Shown piece by piece: positions 51,517 through 60,997 of a DNA stretch of 64,000 nt. The position numbers and the translations under genes were made by a program. Below the pieces are notes generated by a model. That model was not told where the DNA came from and made no database searches. It saw nothing but the letters and a program-made list of their open reading frames with translations. Position 1 is the stretch's first letter; each line of letters opens with the position of its first letter. Where the stretch lies: NCBI RefSeq assembly GCF_001881565.1, contig NZ_MPDJ01000001.1:862808-926807 (forward strand), written 5' to 3'. The DNA comes from Eisenbergiella tayi. Its GTDB lineage: Bacteria; Bacillota; Clostridia; Lachnospirales; Lachnospiraceae.

Positions 51517-53323
51517 TATAGCATAATTTCCCTGTACTTACAACATACCCCAAAACAGGCAAAGCGAACCAGAAAATCAGCACATACCTTACCAGATAAG
51601 TAGGCCCCAAAATCACAGTGAGCCAATTCAGCACCACCGGCAGAAAGGCCAGCACCCTCACATACTCCTTCTGCTTCATCAAAAACAACAGCCCGGCCAG
51701 ATAAATAAGGAATAAAAATCCCGGAGAAAACAGCATGGATATCACCGGTACCTTCTGCTGGAATACTTCCAGACTCAGCCTGCGGAACCACTCATTCAGC
51801 AATGGGATTTTACTTTCCCTCACCCCCGGCAGTTCCGTTTCGAACCCGAAATAAGAACTGTCCTCATACGTATAGGTAAAGACTGTATTCCCCCGGTATA
51901 CATCGATCACCGTATCCGGATACCAGAATCCATAGGAAGTAAGCAGCCAGGCATTCAGATATGCCGCAGGTGCCTTCCCTCCCACCGACCACCACAACTT
52001 CCAGAACAATGACGGATTTTCTTTGTACCTTTCGTTATTAAAATCAATTTTCACACTATCGGACAGCTTGGGAGTATAACGCTTCAGCGCCTCCTCCGGA
52101 AGAAATTCATGAAGCGTTTCCTGTTCCTCCTGTGTCATCACCGACGGACTGCAGGCATAAACCCTGGCCAGCTGCTGAATGGGAACTGTAAGCATTTCCT
52201 GATTTTCCTCTGCCTGTGCATGCAGCACCCTGCCCAGCCCGCCTGTCACAAGAAAATACAACGCCAATGCCCCAATTCCGGCCGCCAGCGCTTTCTTCCG
52301 TTTTTCCCGGCCGGAAGCCAGAAACATCACCGGTATCATCAGGAGCATTATATAGAAACCATTGTGCCGCATAGCCGCCATACAAAACAAAGCCGCCGAC
52401 AGCAATACAAACTTTTTCCATGAACCAAAGCTTTCCTTTTCCTCAAACAATTGCAGGAGCAGAACAATAACAAGAAGCATGCCCGCAGAATACAAAGTAT
52501 CCTTGGCGGAACACAACACATACATCTGAATCACAGGAAAAAAAGCAAAATACAGCAGGCTTACGATACGGAACCACCTGGCAGTCCCTCTTTTTCGAAA
52601 AAAAGCAAGAATATAGGTAAAACAGCCCGCCATTACAGCCATTTGAAAAAGCATATAAAGCGCGATCCCCGTATTATACGAGGAAAACAATTTATTCCCC
52701 AGAGATATGATCCCTCCCAGGAGCAGCACATGCAGAAGAGGATGATGCGTGGTGAACTGCCTCATCGCTACCTGATTGAATTCATCCTGGGCGTCATATA
52801 CAAAAAAGCCGGGATAGACCGCCAGAAGAATAATTCCCCACACCAGCATGAAAAGAAGAAAAACCATCAGATTCTCCCGAAATCCATGCATATGCTCTTC
52901 CCTGCAGACAGGAATAACACGTTTCCCTTCCAGCCATATCCAAAGCTCCCCGATAAGCAGTCCAAAGAAAAAAGTGAGAAGGGGAATGGATACCCACATG
53001 CGCCAGTCCGTAAAATCCACATACCCCGCCGCTTCCAGCCGGCTTCCGAACAAGCAGGCCATCACAAAAAGAAAAGCGCCGAAGAAGCCCCAGGCAGTCC
53101 TTCCTTTCAGAACCTTATCCTTCCAAAGCGCTCTGTCTGCTGCCGGGAAACTTAGCCCCCAAAGAAGGACTGAAAGAAAACTATTGCTGAAATCCAGCCC
53201 TTTCCCTGAGGATAAAAGCATTTGGGGGATACAGACAACACCCAGCAGGGTCACCGCTGCCGATATTAATTTTTGATAGTTACGGGATAAGTTCATCGTC
53301 TTCCCTGCCTTCGCTTCCATCAC
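51482..53323 (-). CDS. DUF6020-like multi-membrane protein
   Basis: The protein (613 aa) has roughly 11-13 membrane segments. VYPGFFVYDAQDEFNQVAMR and FTTHHPLLHVLLLGG in the first large loop are typical of DUF6020 proteins, which resemble GT-C transferases and are common in Firmicutes glycan clusters. A soluble stretch lies at residues about 380-480. Role is unknown; use of polyprenyl-phosphate sugars made by the adjacent GtrB-like enzyme is plausible. The start may be 53323 or 53320 (overlap with the upstream stop) or 53296, where AGGGAAG precedes the ATG. Confidence 0.68.
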   Translation of the reverse strand: MMEAKAGKTMNLSRNYQKLISAAVTLLGVVCIPQMLLSSGKGLDFSNSFLSVLLWGLSFPAADRALWKDKVLKGRTAWGFFGAFLFVMACLFGSRLEAAGYVDFTDWRMWVSIPLLTFFFGLLIGELWIWLEGKRVIPVCREEHMHGFRENLMVFLLFMLVWGIILLAVYPGFFVYDAQDEFNQVAMRQFTTHHPLLHVLLLGGIISLGNKLFSSYNTGIALYMLFQMAVMAGCFTYILAFFRKRGTARWFRIVSLLYFAFFPVIQMYVLCSAKDTLYSAGMLLVIVLLLQLFEEKESFGSWKKFVLLSAALFCMAAMRHNGFYIMLLMIPVMFLASGREKRKKALAAGIGALALYFLVTGGLGRVLHAQAEENQEMLTVPIQQLARVYACSPSVMTQEEQETLHEFLPEEALKRYTPKLSDSVKIDFNNERYKENPSLFWKLWWSVGGKAPAAYLNAWLLTSYGFWYPDTVIDVYRGNTVFTYTYEDSSYFGFETELPGVRESKIPLLNEWFRRLSLEVFQQKVPVISMLFSPGFLFLIYLAGLLFLMKQKEYVRVLAFLPVVLNWLTVILGPTYLVRYVLIFWFALPVLGYVVSTGKLCYTNGKTGVFPRT

Positions 53324-54324
53324 TGTTCCTGCGGTTTCTCCTGTTTCTTCTGAACTGTCTCTTCCTTCTGATCTGTATCCTTTTCTCCCTCTTCTTCCCC
53401 CACAATTTCCCGGACAACATATTGGGGGGCATTATTCATACAAATGTACATCCTGCCGATATATTCCCCTACCAGTCCCACCATCAGCATCAGCATTCCT
53501 CCGATAAACATGAGGGCAGACATCAGGGAACTGAAACCGATGGGCACCATAGGATTTACCAGCTTCTTAATAATTGTATATAAACCATAAAGGAATCCGA
53601 GGAAAGCGCATCCGGTGCCGATCATGGTGGCAACCCGCAGCGGTTTTTCACTGAAAGCCGTAAAACCGTTGAACCACAGACCCAGGAGCTTACTCAGTGT
53701 ATACCCGGATTCTCCCGCCTTTCTGTCCTGATGCTCCACCGTCACATTTTTTATATTGCGCGTCGCACGCAGAACAAGGCCGATTACATAAGGGTAGGCA
53801 TTCTGGTACCGCAGCATCTCATCCACAATAAAACGTCTTGCCGCAAAGAAACTGGACACGTACAAATCAGCAGGCTTGCCCAGCATGAATTTCAGCATCA
53901 GATCATTCACCCGGCTCCCGAAATTGCGGAATGCATTATGATGCTTATGCTCATATTTTGCATAGACCACATCGCTGCCTTCCTCCAGGCCCTGCAGCAA
54001 ATCCTTTATTGCAAAAGCCGGAGTCTGGCCGTCGTCATCCATACATACCAGGATATCCCCCTTCACCTGATGAAAACCCGCCATCAGCGCCGCATGCTGA
54101 CCGAAGTTCCTCGCCAGGTTTACACCGCAGATGTTGGTATATTCCCTGCAGAGTTCCCGGATGACATCGAAGGTATTATCCGGTGAACAGTCATTCACCA
54201 GTATGATTTCCCACCGGTATTTTTCCTGAAGCTTTTCCATTTCCCTGTTGATATCCGCCACCACACCGCCTATCATTTCCGCCGAACGGTAGCAGGGAAT
54301 CACAATACTAACCAATTTCCTCAT
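53320..54324 (-). CDS. GtrB/DPM1-like polyprenyl-phosphate glycosyltransferase (GT2)
   Basis: The protein (334 aa) has a GT2 domain with SIVIPCYRSAEMI, VNDCSPDNT, ARNFGQHAALMAGF and CMDDDGQTP, and HQDRKAGESGY in the middle. Two C-terminal membrane segments follow (MIGTGCAFLGFLYGLYTII and LMFIGGMLMLMVGLVGEY). This is the layout of GtrB and ArnC, which load a sugar onto undecaprenyl phosphate. The tail is Lys/Glu/Gln-rich. The two GT-C-like membrane genes nearby could use the product. I start at 54324, with GGAAG 6 bp upstream. Confidence 0.88.
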   Translation of the reverse strand: MRKLVSIVIPCYRSAEMIGGVVADINREMEKLQEKYRWEIILVNDCSPDNTFDVIRELCREYTNICGVNLARNFGQHAALMAGFHQVKGDILVCMDDDGQTPAFAIKDLLQGLEEGSDVVYAKYEHKHHNAFRNFGSRVNDLMLKFMLGKPADLYVSSFFAARRFIVDEMLRYQNAYPYVIGLVLRATRNIKNVTVEHQDRKAGESGYTLSKLLGLWFNGFTAFSEKPLRVATMIGTGCAFLGFLYGLYTIIKKLVNPMVPIGFSSLMSALMFIGGMLMLMVGLVGEYIGRMYICMNNAPQYVVREIVGEEEGEKDTDQKEETVQKKQEKPQEQ

Positions 54325-54427
54325 GCAATCTTCCATTCCGCCCGCATTCCTGCTGCCGCGGGCTTTTCTCCTGTTCTATCATTTCCGTCAACCATTCAAA
54401 TATCTTCGCCGCTGCCATAATCCATCA

Positions 54428-54452
54428 TAACTGTTTGGTACCTGCACAGTTG
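54428..54452. repeat. Extragenic palindrome (AACTGT/ACAGTT type)
   Basis: AACTGT and ACAGTT pair around an 11-nt loop that includes GGTACC. It lies in the 142-bp gap between the GNAT and GtrB-like genes and resembles the repeats at 46474 and 46897, with more changes. Nothing else was recognised in that gap. Confidence 0.6.
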
Positions 54453-54466
54453 CTTCCCATTTATAC

Positions 54467-54997
54467 TTACGGATTTTCAGGAAACAGACATGCCATCAGG
54501 ATCAAATCCCGATATCCATCATTCCCCTTTATTTCATCCTTAAGAAAAGCTTCCTTCACAAAGCCGGCTTTCTCATAGCTTCTCACCGCCGCGGTATTAT
54601 CAGCAAATACGCGTAGCATCAGCTTATGAAGCCCCATCTTATCTCTGGCGTAACAGACAGCTCCTTTGGCAGCCAGAGTCCCGTAACCCTTTCCTGCCGC
54701 ATCCTCTTCCCCTATAAAAATCCCATACTCCGCACGGTTATTCTCCCGGTCAATATCCCGGAAATAAACACTTCCCACAGGCCTGTCCCCTTCTGTTTCA
54801 CACAGAATGAACTGAACCACTTCCCCGGAAGCCACCTTCGTTTCCATCCACTCTATGTGGCCCTGTACGGTAAAAGGCTTCTGGAAAATAAAATTTTCCC
54901 TTACCCTGTCCGAATTCCGCCATCCCACGATCCGTTCCGTATCATCCATTGTAATAGGCCGCAGATACACCGGCCCCAAATCTATTTTTTCTTCCAT
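54467..54997 (-). CDS. RimJ/RimL-type GNAT acetyltransferase (PseH/WecD-like role)
   Basis: The protein (176 aa) has VYLRPITMDDTERIVGWRN at the start, EYGIFIGEEDAAGKGYGT with the acetyl-CoA loop GKGYGT, and SYEKAGFVKEAF near the end. This is the form of PseH, which acetylates the 4-amino group of a UDP-sugar. It lies beside a WecE-like gene, so it may acetylate the 4-amino sugar made there, or the PglE product, since no PglD is seen. GAGGAG lies before the ATG at 54997. Confidence 0.83.
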   Translation of the reverse strand: MEEKIDLGPVYLRPITMDDTERIVGWRNSDRVRENFIFQKPFTVQGHIEWMETKVASGEVVQFILCETEGDRPVGSVYFRDIDRENNRAEYGIFIGEEDAAGKGYGTLAAKGAVCYARDKMGLHKLMLRVFADNTAAVRSYEKAGFVKEAFLKDEIKGNDGYRDLILMACLFPENP

Positions 54998-54998
54998 A

Positions 54999-56822
54999 TC
55001 AGGAAATCTCCTCTTTCTGAAGCCGGTATACCTCCAGCTCATTCCCTTCTGTTCCGCCCGGTATCCGCTCCTCCATGATTACCCGGATCACCAGACCTCT
55101 CTCCCGGTAATATGCCTCCAGCCATTCCCATGATTCGCCCTTCAGGGAAACCAGCCGGACATTCTCTCCGTTAACAAGGGCATCCTCCAAAGAGACATAG
55201 CCGAACGCTTCCAGCTTTTTCTCAGCCAAAGGGCTCTTGCACAGCCAGCCGCCCAAAAGATCATAATTACCCAGAAGTGTTTCTCCATCCCGGAACATCT
55301 TTTCCGAAAACTGCACCGTGGAATACACGTCTGCAAGATAGAGAATCTCCGGATGACCGCGGTAATACGCCCTGGCTGCCGTATCGGTCCGGTTGATCCC
55401 CTCACGGGACGCATATTCCTCTCCCGTTTTCTCCATGGAACGGGGAAACAGGGAAATCGCCGTCACAAACAGCAGGACCGCTGAAACATACACCGGATTC
55501 AGCCACCGGCGGGCCGAAAGCTTTTCTTTTGCCGTAAATTGTCCATCCTTCAAATAATGAAGCAGCCATGCGGCCAGCATAACGATTTCGGCAAAATATA
55601 ACGGATGGCTGATCCTCACCGGCACTCGGTTCCTGAGAATCAGATACATCCACAAAACACTTCTCACCCCTCCAAAAAGAAGCAGCTGCCATAGCAGCGC
55701 CGCTCTTTTTCCCAGGTATGCCGCCAGCAGCAAAAGCACGATAAGAACCGCCTCCGTCAGCAGGAACGGAAACTCCTGCTCCGCATCAAAATCCAGACCG
55801 GGCGTATTGCTCAGCCGTGCTTTATAAAGCCAGAGCCCTTCCCGAAGGCTTTTCCCGAAGTAGCCTTCCTTTTCCAGAGCATATGCACTGATACGCTCCA
55901 TCAGCCCTGCATCAATCCGATCATCAACTCCATAATTATAGTTGCCAAGCAGAGCGGCTTCTTCCTCTGTCAATCCCAGCGAATCATAAAATTCTTTATT
56001 TTCTTCATACTTCAGGATATCGGCCGTCTTAAAATCATAAACTTCCGTCCGGGCGTCAAAAAGCCGGAAAAACTCTTTCCATTCCGCACTTCCATAAGCT
56101 ATCCCGTTTGCCGCCTGTCCGATTAGAAGTCCGGTCAGAATCAGACCGAAAACTCCCAGATAACAGGCCGCATTTTTTTTCGTAAAAACAGGCCTTTCCT
56201 CCGCCCATTTCCACAGCCCCGCCACACCGGCAAGGGGCAGAAGAAGAATCAGCATTTCCGGACGCAGCAAAAAAGCCAGTATGCATAAAAGCACCGGCGG
56301 AAGATTCTTTTTCAGGAATCCGCCCGCACTTTTCTCTGCCTCCGCCTTTTTTCCCGTAAGAAACCAGAAGACCGCCGCTGCCGTCAGCAGGCCGCTGGTA
56401 ACCGTATACTGCACAAAAACAAGCAGCGGCAGAAGAAGGGCGGCAAAAAGCAGGCTTTCCAGAAGGCCCAGCGCTGCTTTTCCCATCGATTTTTCCGCAT
56501 ACCCCATGCTCCTGTATAGAATCACATAAAGACTGCCGAACTGGCAGACGCATAAAAACAGGCCATATACATAAGAGGTTCCGAATATTCTGCAGACAAA
56601 GCTCAGGATAAGGCTCAGCGGAAAAAGCATCTGCACGTTTCTGCTTTCAAAAGCGCCTGTGTAAACGCCTGATAAAATATCCTTCATGAGCACGTCATCA
56701 TTGAGATCATAATAATAATCAAACCTCAGGCCCAATAAAAGCAGCAGGATCAGCACAAAAAGGGCCGGCAATATCCAGTTTTCCCATTTCCGGTATAATG
56801 TTCCCAGCTTAGTTAAAACCAT
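54999..56822 (-). CDS. Large multi-membrane protein, unrecognised
   Basis: The protein (607 aa) has about 11 membrane segments and a first outer loop with YDLNDDVLMKDIL, where the NDDV motif recalls the catalytic Asp region of GT-C transferases. A soluble C-terminal part of about 120 residues ends in LEVYRLQKEE. I do not recognise the family with certainty. Its start lies inside the end of the WecE-like gene. A role in adding side-chain sugars on the outer face is possible. Confidence 0.6.
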   Translation of the reverse strand: MVLTKLGTLYRKWENWILPALFVLILLLLLGLRFDYYYDLNDDVLMKDILSGVYTGAFESRNVQMLFPLSLILSFVCRIFGTSYVYGLFLCVCQFGSLYVILYRSMGYAEKSMGKAALGLLESLLFAALLLPLLVFVQYTVTSGLLTAAAVFWFLTGKKAEAEKSAGGFLKKNLPPVLLCILAFLLRPEMLILLLPLAGVAGLWKWAEERPVFTKKNAACYLGVFGLILTGLLIGQAANGIAYGSAEWKEFFRLFDARTEVYDFKTADILKYEENKEFYDSLGLTEEEAALLGNYNYGVDDRIDAGLMERISAYALEKEGYFGKSLREGLWLYKARLSNTPGLDFDAEQEFPFLLTEAVLIVLLLLAAYLGKRAALLWQLLLFGGVRSVLWMYLILRNRVPVRISHPLYFAEIVMLAAWLLHYLKDGQFTAKEKLSARRWLNPVYVSAVLLFVTAISLFPRSMEKTGEEYASREGINRTDTAARAYYRGHPEILYLADVYSTVQFSEKMFRDGETLLGNYDLLGGWLCKSPLAEKKLEAFGYVSLEDALVNGENVRLVSLKGESWEWLEAYYRERGLVIRVIMEERIPGGTEGNELEVYRLQKEEIS

Positions 56823-57939
56823 AGAATTCCTTTACTTTTCCTGAAATATAGCTTACCTGTTCTTCTTTTAGCCCATAATACATGGGCAGCCGAAGAAGTC
56901 TCTCGCTTTCTTTGGTGGTATAACGATCCTCTCCATGGAACCGTCCATACTTCAGCCCTGCCGGAGCGGAATGCAGCGGAACATAATGGAATACGGCGAG
57001 GATATCATTTTCCGACAGGAAATCGATTAGTGCCGCCCTTTCCTCCTGATCTGCCGTCTTGATATAAAACATATGGCCATTTTGCACACAGTAATCAGGA
57101 ACATAGGGCAGTTGGATTTTCCCTGTTCCCGCAAGGCCCACCAGTTCGTTCCGGTACTGGTTCCATATACGGATACGTTCGTCATTAATAACGTCGGCCA
57201 TTTCCAGCTGGGCATAAAGGTACGCCGCATTCAGTTCACTGGGAAGATAGCTGGAGCCGTAATTCTGCCAGCGGTATTTATCCACCTGGCCCCTGAAATA
57301 TTTGCTGCGGTCCGTCCCCTTTTCCCGGAAGATCTCCGCATCCTCGATATCCTTTTCATGCTGGATAAGAAGAGCGCCCCCTTCTCCCATGCTGTAATTT
57401 TTGGTTTCATGGAAACTGAAGCAGCCGAAATCACCGATGGCTCCCAATGCTTTTCCTTTATAATAAGCCATAATACCCTGAGCGGCATCTTCAATAACCA
57501 GAAGCTTATGCCTTCTTGCTATATCCATAATGGCATCCATTTCACAGCCTACCCCGGCATAATGGACCGGCACAATAGCTTTTGTCTTTTCGGTAATGGC
57601 CGCCTCGATCAAGGTTTCATCTATATTCATGGTATCCGGACGGATATCCACAAATACAGGCACGGCCCCACGGAGCACAAAGGCGTCCGCCGTGGATACG
57701 AATGTAAAGGAAGGCATAATGATCTCATCTCCAGGCCCCACCTGGGCTAACAGGGCGGCAAGCTCTGTGGCGTGGGTACAGGAGGTGGTGAGCAGGCATT
57801 TACTGGTACCGGTTTTTTTCTCTATCCATTCACTGCACTTCCTGGTAAATTCACCGTCCCCGCAGATTTTCTGGTTTTCCACTGCCTGACGGATATAATC
57901 CATTTCTTTTCCCGTAAAGGGCGGTACGTTAAATCTGAT
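56809..57939 (-). CDS. wecE: dTDP-4-amino-4,6-dideoxygalactose transaminase-like (WecE/RffA)
   Basis: The protein (376 aa) is the same length as E. coli WecE and starts MIRFNVPPFTG. It has PSFTFVSTADAFVLRGAVPVF, EDAAQGIMA and FHETKNYSMGEGG with the PLP lysine at K181. It aminates dTDP-4-keto-6-deoxyglucose to dTDP-Fuc4N. No rmlA or rmlB gene is in the window, so the precursor must come from elsewhere. AAAGGCG precedes the ATG. The product could be formylated by the enzyme at 38649 or acetylated by the GNAT next door. Confidence 0.9.
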   Translation of the reverse strand: MRFNVPPFTGKEMDYIRQAVENQKICGDGEFTRKCSEWIEKKTGTSKCLLTTSCTHATELAALLAQVGPGDEIIMPSFTFVSTADAFVLRGAVPVFVDIRPDTMNIDETLIEAAITEKTKAIVPVHYAGVGCEMDAIMDIARRHKLLVIEDAAQGIMAYYKGKALGAIGDFGCFSFHETKNYSMGEGGALLIQHEKDIEDAEIFREKGTDRSKYFRGQVDKYRWQNYGSSYLPSELNAAYLYAQLEMADVINDERIRIWNQYRNELVGLAGTGKIQLPYVPDYCVQNGHMFYIKTADQEERAALIDFLSENDILAVFHYVPLHSAPAGLKYGRFHGEDRYTTKESERLLRLPMYYGLKEEQVSYISGKVKEFYGFN

Positions 57940-58037
57940 CATAGCTGTCGCCTTTCTTATTTCTTCCGTCCGCATTGTGCGCTTATCTGATAAATACACA
58001 ATCGGCTGGCTTATTTCCGGGATATATTACCGGACAA

Positions 58038-59756
58038 TTATGTTTCAGGCAGGGTGTACACCTGATATCCATCATTTTCATAAGTAAGTATATATTCTTT
58101 TTCCGAAAGAAACAACTGCAAGGCGTCCCATTTCGCACTTTCCTCCGGAAGCTCGCCATGTTCTTTATAAATAATAACTGCCGGTTCCTCCTGCAGCGCA
58201 AGAAGCTCCTCTTCCATCTGCTGCGCCGGATAGGTATCCAGATCCGGCCAGCCATGCGTGATGCTTAAAGGCATATCCAGAAGAAAATTCAGCCCCGGGG
58301 CATTGCCGAAGGTTATCAGGCTCCTGCCCTTTAATCCGTTTTCCTCCGCATATCCAAGCAGGCCGGAAAGATTCACGGCATTTATTTCCTGTGTTTTCAT
58401 TCCGGCAAGCACCCGGAAATTTTCCACCTTTGCCTCTCTTTTTTCCCCGTATATTCCGTCTCCGAAGGCAAACCTGCTTCTGAAGCCAATTCCCTGGAGA
58501 AACACCATCACCACTATCATGACGGACATGGCCATAACAGGAAACGCTTCCGTCTTTCGAAGCTTGCGCCGGAAAAACTTACCGAGCATCCAGAGGGCGA
58601 AGGGCGCTGCCAGAAACAGATTATTCAAATTTGGCATGGTTTCATTATTGCTGCCGATCGGCGTGGCTATTACGGACAGCAGAATGATAAACGCCAGCAG
58701 TCTGTCCCTCCGGAAAAAAAGGCTGTTTCCCAGACAAATGCAGCAGCTTATTAAAATCAGATACAAAAACAGCATGCCCCACTCGTATATACTGCGGTAA
58801 TTATAATAGGTAAAAGTAAACATCCCCCTGCCCCAGAAAAGCCGGATCAAAATGGGGATACACAGGCAGTAGAGCACCTTCCCCGCCTTCTCCAGACGAG
58901 ACGGCAGCAAATGGAAAAATATCCATCCCGCCAATATACATACGGCAATTACCATAAGCCAGGTTAAGGTACCGCCATATGCGGAAAGTATAGAAGTAAT
59001 CATGGAAAAAGGCGAGTAGCTTTCATCCGTGGAGGTATATCCCGCCAGACTGCCGAACATCCCGAAGTATGCCCCCGGCCCGTACTGGATACAGATTGCC
59101 AGGAATACACCCGCAAACCCCAGTAAAAATCCTGACACACAGGCACCGGCATTCTTCCACATTTCAGCTGCTTTTTCCCCGCTTAGCTTTCCATAAAAGA
59201 AAACTGCAAAAATAAGAAGGGCTTCTGCTATATTGGGCGTCCTCACCATGACATTTAGCCCAAGACATACACCTGCCCACACAAGCAGGCTTTTCCGGTT
59301 CCATATAAGCCCTCTGTATAACAGGATACAGACCGCCAGAAACAGAAAATAGGTCAGATAATTATACAGAATCGTTGTGGGACACCAGCAGAAGCTTACA
59401 GCGATAATTTCTCCCGCAAAAGCTATCCAGGCCGGCATCTTCCCCTTCAGGAAATAGTAGGAAAGCAGCGCCATAGCACTGATAATAAGCCTTGTGTAAA
59501 AATTCATTCCCAGCAGCGTGCCCCCAAAAGGAAGCTTCATCAGCAGCCAGCCTGTCACATTGGCCAGATAAGTGGCCAATGCCCAGCTTCCCTCCATCTG
59601 GGGAAAAAAGCGGAAATTAGTCAGACTGTACATAGGATCCGATACATCAATTCCCTGGTTCATCCAGAGAAGCGGATAAAGAAACAAAAGTATCGGAAAT
59701 ACATATTTTACCATTATCATGTTTATTTTTTTTAATCGGATCCCCTGTTTTCCCAT
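58038..59756 (-). CDS. Large multi-membrane protein, GT-C-like
   Basis: The protein (572 aa) has about 12 membrane segments and a C-terminal soluble part of about 110 residues. An outer loop after the first segment holds MNQGIDVSDPMYSLTNFRF, with an Asp near the position used by GT-C transferases. I do not recognise the family. AAAGGA lies before the ATG at 59756, which I prefer to the ATG 27 bp upstream. It lies between acyltransferase and WecE-like genes and may transfer sugars from a lipid carrier. Confidence 0.6.
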   Translation of the reverse strand: MGKQGIRLKKINMIMVKYVFPILLFLYPLLWMNQGIDVSDPMYSLTNFRFFPQMEGSWALATYLANVTGWLLMKLPFGGTLLGMNFYTRLIISAMALLSYYFLKGKMPAWIAFAGEIIAVSFCWCPTTILYNYLTYFLFLAVCILLYRGLIWNRKSLLVWAGVCLGLNVMVRTPNIAEALLIFAVFFYGKLSGEKAAEMWKNAGACVSGFLLGFAGVFLAICIQYGPGAYFGMFGSLAGYTSTDESYSPFSMITSILSAYGGTLTWLMVIAVCILAGWIFFHLLPSRLEKAGKVLYCLCIPILIRLFWGRGMFTFTYYNYRSIYEWGMLFLYLILISCCICLGNSLFFRRDRLLAFIILLSVIATPIGSNNETMPNLNNLFLAAPFALWMLGKFFRRKLRKTEAFPVMAMSVMIVVMVFLQGIGFRSRFAFGDGIYGEKREAKVENFRVLAGMKTQEINAVNLSGLLGYAEENGLKGRSLITFGNAPGLNFLLDMPLSITHGWPDLDTYPAQQMEEELLALQEEPAVIIYKEHGELPEESAKWDALQLFLSEKEYILTYENDGYQVYTLPET

Positions 59757-59822
59757 AGAGTTCCTTTCCGTGTATGATCTCATTTTCTATCCGTCCGCAA
59801 CATTCACTCATTCCTGTGAACC

Positions 59823-60944
59823 TCAGCGTTTCATAATCTCATCCACATGACGGACAGCGGAGGCACACTTTTTTCCCACAGACGTACGTGCAAGCATCCG
59901 TTCCAAAACCATGAAGCATTTCCCCCGCAGCAAATCCACGGCCGTTCCAAAAAAGAAAATAAACAGCACACTTTCCGCCAGCTGTATCAGAAATCCTCCC
60001 AGATGCTCCGACGGCGTCCCGATAAGCCATCCGGTCCAGGATGCGCTGATATCCATATGTTCATGAATTAAGTACACCCCCAGCATAGCAGGTGACAGCC
60101 TGCAGATCAGGGAGGCGAGCTTTTCCGAACGGATCTTCAGCCCGGAAAAGGCCATAAACAGCCCCAGCGCTCCGGTAAGGCAAAACACAAAATTATAATG
60201 AAAGGGCACGGATACATAATATTCCAGGCTTCCCGTTTTTCCGCAGATCAGCAGTGTTATTATGGTAATTACCGCCACGGCGGTACAGGAACTTATATAA
60301 ACCGCAATACCGATATGCTTTTTGTTTAAACAGGGAATTCCATATTTACGCACATAAGCCGCCGTCAGATACAAAAAGATGAACCAGCCGAAATCATAAC
60401 CGAATTTGTCCGAGGCAAACATCAGAATGCTAAGGCTCTTTCCCAAACTAAAAAAGAGAAAGAGACATACCAGCGTAATCTGCAGCTGTTTTTTCCCCAT
60501 CCCCTTCACAGCAGCATTCAATACCGGAGAAAACAGATACATAATCACATAAGCAGTCACAAACCAGTAATGCCCTGATTCCACAGGGAACAGTGACTGC
60601 CAGATATAATAAATATTAACTTGTGCGGGATCCAGCACGCCTGCCGCCGCCAGTACCACAGGAATCAGCAGCGTGTAAAAAAGGACCTGGCATATCAGAC
60701 GGATCAGCCGTTTCAGGGAAAACCCGCTTTCCGACAGGAAATAACCGCTGATAAACACATATACATTCACCGCTACAATACAAAAGGCTTCAATCAGGAT
60801 GGCAGCCACTGTTCTTTCCGTCAGCCCATTTCCTGCCTCCGGCAGACTTCCCGTATGGGAAAGGAAATGCATGGTAACCACCATGAGCATGGCAAGCATA
60901 CGCAATAATTCAAAATTCGCCTGTCTTCTTTTTCCTGCCGCCAT
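59823..60944 (-). CDS. Acyltransferase 3 (OafA/YrhL-like) membrane protein
   Basis: The protein (373 aa) starts with NFELLRMLAMLMVVTMHF, the Arg/His motif of acyltransferase family 3, and has about ten membrane segments. Later loops include SGYFLSESGFSLKRLIR. Such enzymes O-acetylate surface polysaccharides. AAGGAGG lies 6 bp before the ATG. It lacks the C-terminal SGNH domain of the longer OafA form. Confidence 0.87.
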   Translation of the reverse strand: MAAGKRRQANFELLRMLAMLMVVTMHFLSHTGSLPEAGNGLTERTVAAILIEAFCIVAVNVYVFISGYFLSESGFSLKRLIRLICQVLFYTLLIPVVLAAAGVLDPAQVNIYYIWQSLFPVESGHYWFVTAYVIMYLFSPVLNAAVKGMGKKQLQITLVCLFLFFSLGKSLSILMFASDKFGYDFGWFIFLYLTAAYVRKYGIPCLNKKHIGIAVYISSCTAVAVITIITLLICGKTGSLEYYVSVPFHYNFVFCLTGALGLFMAFSGLKIRSEKLASLICRLSPAMLGVYLIHEHMDISASWTGWLIGTPSEHLGGFLIQLAESVLFIFFFGTAVDLLRGKCFMVLERMLARTSVGKKCASAVRHVDEIMKR

Positions 60945-60997
60945 CGCCGCCTCCTTTCTGCCGCTGTCCCTGCCTGCAGATTTTTTTAACCTAACGC

